Below, piece by piece: positions 62,553-64,000 of a stretch of DNA of 64,000 bases. The position numbers were made by a program, and so were the translations under genes. The stretch spans positions 496,001 through 560,000 of the forward strand of contig CAYQOM010000001.1 of NCBI GenBank assembly GCA_964419145.1, written 5' to 3'. The DNA is from UBA2336 sp964419145 (lineage in GTDB: Bacteria; Bacteroidota; Bacteroidia; Cytophagales; Cyclobacteriaceae). The notes below the pieces were generated by a model. It saw only the letters and a program-made list of their open reading frames with translations. It made no database searches and was not told the origin of the DNA. The first letter of the stretch is position 1; each line of letters starts with the position of its first letter.

Positions 62553-64000
62553 AGTTTCTCAAAGGTTTTCCCCCAGTCAATATTGACTGTATTCTCTCCA
62601 ATGTCTTCCGCTCACCGCACAACGAAACAAACGCTTCGCGTTCCAGGTCAAGCAAGTATTGTTCGCTTACTTCCTGAGGTGATGTTAAATCTCCACCGCA
62701 CATAACGTTGGCGATCTTCATGGCAATTTTCATATCGTGCTCGGAGATGTAGCGGCCCATTTTCATACCGTTAACACCAGCGGCAAACAACGCCAGTCCG
62801 GCTCTTCCCTGCACACGAATATTTTTTGCCTGCACAGGCATGGTGTATCCTGCGTCAGCTAACTCTATCACAGCAGATTTGGCATCCAAAATTTGTCTGT
62901 CTTTATTTACCGTGATGCGATCGAGATCGCGGAGAACTCCATTTTCACGCGCCTCTTCTGCCGACAAAGCAACTTTTGCCGTAGCAATGTTCATGAAGGC
63001 GCTCTGCAACGCATTCATTTCGGCATCACCCTCCAGAAAGCGGTCGCTTACACGCTTGGTGTATTCTTTTGTTCCGCCTCCTCCGGGAATCAAACCCACC
63101 CCTACTTCTACCAACCCAATATAGGTTTCGGCCGCTGCTACCGCCACATCGGCATGCATGGTCATTTCACAACCCCCACCTAACGTGCGGCCCTGTGGGG
63201 CAACCACTACGGGCACCGAAGAATAGCGGAGGCGCATAACCGAATTCTGGAACATGCGCACCATAAAGTCGATTTCGTCATAATCCTGCTCGATGGCATA
63301 CATGAAAACCAGCCCCAGATTGGCCCCAAGCGAGAAATCAGGGCCCTGGTGGCCCACAACCAGCCCCCGGTAGTCCTTTTCAGCCAAATCAATGGCCTTA
63401 TTTAAGCCTTCAATTACCGCGCTGCCCAGCGTATAGCTTTTGCTACTCCAGGAGAAGTTAATCACCCCATCACCCAGGTCGGTGACTTTGCTTTCGGCAT
63501 TTTTCCATACCACTTTGTCACTAAGGTTTTCAAGGATGATAAAGCCTTCTTTACCGGATATGGATTTGTATGATTTGGAAGGGATGTCGTAATACTTACG
63601 CTGACCTCCTTCAACTTTATAAAACGATTTGTTACCAGCCGCGAGCATGTCGTACACCCATTGCGCAGGTTTGTAGTTCATGCCTTCCATAGCCTGAACG
63701 GTTTTCTCTACACCAAGTGCATCCCATGTATCAAACGGACCGAGTTCCCAACCGAAGCCTGCACACACGGCATCATCAATGCGAAACAATTCATCGCTGA
63801 TTTCTGGAATTCGGTTCGATGCATATTGAAACAATCCGTAAAAACAATCGCGATAAAATTCACCGGCCTTGTCTTTACCGGCTAACAATACTTTGAAACG
63901 ATCACGCAAGTTGTCGATCGTCTTCGTTGTTTCAAGTGTGGCGAATTTTGCTTTTGCTTTCGGCTTATACTCGAGTGTTTTTAAATCGAGTGTAAGAATT
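62551..64000 (-). CDS. fadN: 3-hydroxyacyl-CoA dehydrogenase/enoyl-CoA hydratase (FadN-like), 5' end missing
   Basis: The C-terminal 483 codons are visible; the frame is open to base 64000, so the NAD-binding N-terminus lies outside. Visible are a 3-hydroxyacyl-CoA dehydrogenase C-terminal region (DAVCAGFGWELGPFDTWDAL) and a crotonase-fold enoyl-CoA hydratase with the oxyanion-hole pair in FSLGANLGLVF and LGGGCEMTMHADVAVA, followed by GLVEVGVGLIPGGGGTKEY. Order hydroxyacyl-CoA DH then hydratase is that of Bacillus FadN. Fatty acid breakdown. Confidence 0.92.
   Translation of the reverse strand, partial: ILTLDLKTLEYKPKAKAKFATLETTKTIDNLRDRFKVLLAGKDKAGEFYRDCFYGLFQYASNRIPEISDELFRIDDAVCAGFGWELGPFDTWDALGVEKTVQAMEGMNYKPAQWVYDMLAAGNKSFYKVEGGQRKYYDIPSKSYKSISGKEGFIILENLSDKVVWKNAESKVTDLGDGVINFSWSSKSYTLGSAVIEGLNKAIDLAEKDYRGLVVGHQGPDFSLGANLGLVFMYAIEQDYDEIDFMVRMFQNSVMRLRYSSVPVVVAPQGRTLGGGCEMTMHADVAVAAAETYIGLVEVGVGLIPGGGGTKEYTKRVSDRFLEGDAEMNALQSAFMNIATAKVALSAEEARENGVLRDLDRITVNKDRQILDAKSAVIELADAGYTMPVQAKNIRVQGRAGLALFAAGVNGMKMGRYISEHDMKIAMKIANVMCGGDLTSPQEVSEQYLLDLEREAFVSLCGERKTLERIQSILTGGKPLRN

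Noticed and set aside
1..64000. tRNA, rRNA or known riboswitch genes
   Set aside because: Intergenic regions were read on both strands; no cloverleaf, rRNA-like or riboswitch-like segment was recognised. A covariance search would settle this.

Overview
The window looks like a chromosomal segment of a gliding, T9SS-bearing Bacteroidota bacterium, most likely of the order Cytophagales. The reasons are gldE and gldD downstream of mutY and ssb, a 957-residue surface protein with six SprB-type repeats and a C-terminal sorting domain, the long Bacteroidota form of IspH, a TonB-dependent receptor, and several upstream boxes of the TAnnTTTG type used by the Bacteroidota housekeeping sigma factor. No rRNA, tRNA or CRISPR array was found. 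The assignment is from remembered family and gene-order patterns, not from a search.

Layout. 1-7 kb: 3' truncated recG, nitronate monooxygenase and VOC pair, two secreted thioredoxin-fold proteins, a DUF4153 membrane protein and an SMR (Gdx/SugE-type) exporter. 7-14.3 kb: PhoD phosphatase, a 600-bp cluster of degenerate hairpin repeats, PrsW, a TMEM175-like channel and the SprB-repeat surface protein. 14.3-21 kb: core block, with hup, a TPR protein, a 29-codon ribosome-like basic protein and RNase G on the minus strand, and mutY, ssb, gldE and gldD on the plus strand. 21-34 kb: metabolic and secreted enzymes (DUF2975 pair with its XRE regulator, class V aminotransferase, amidohydrolase, fructosamine kinase, TonB receptor, NPP-type phosphodiesterase, small hydrolases).

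34-47 kb is the accessory region. It holds a membrane-anchored HNH protein, a zinc-ribbon protein, a REP-associated transposase (RAYT) flanked by its own REP hairpins and apparently inserted in a small secreted-protein gene, a vanadium-type haloperoxidase with an AraC regulator, a gene broken by one in-frame stop, and a two-gene operon of a 1017-residue PHP-SMC ATPase (TrlF-like) followed one base later by a multi-pass membrane protein. This operon is the best candidate for an under-described, defence-like system. Remnant ORFs and dispersed short dyad repeats lie around it.

47-64 kb returns to ordinary genes: ispH (apparently with a non-canonical start), a 57-codon protein, degP, an RlmI-like methyltransferase, an M20 hydrolase, a Rieske protein, a CarboxypepD-regulatory/thioredoxin fusion with no ATG start, and a fatty-acid beta-oxidation operon in fadN-fadA-fadE order with a four-helix-bundle gene inserted between fadA and fadE. 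fadN runs off the right edge.
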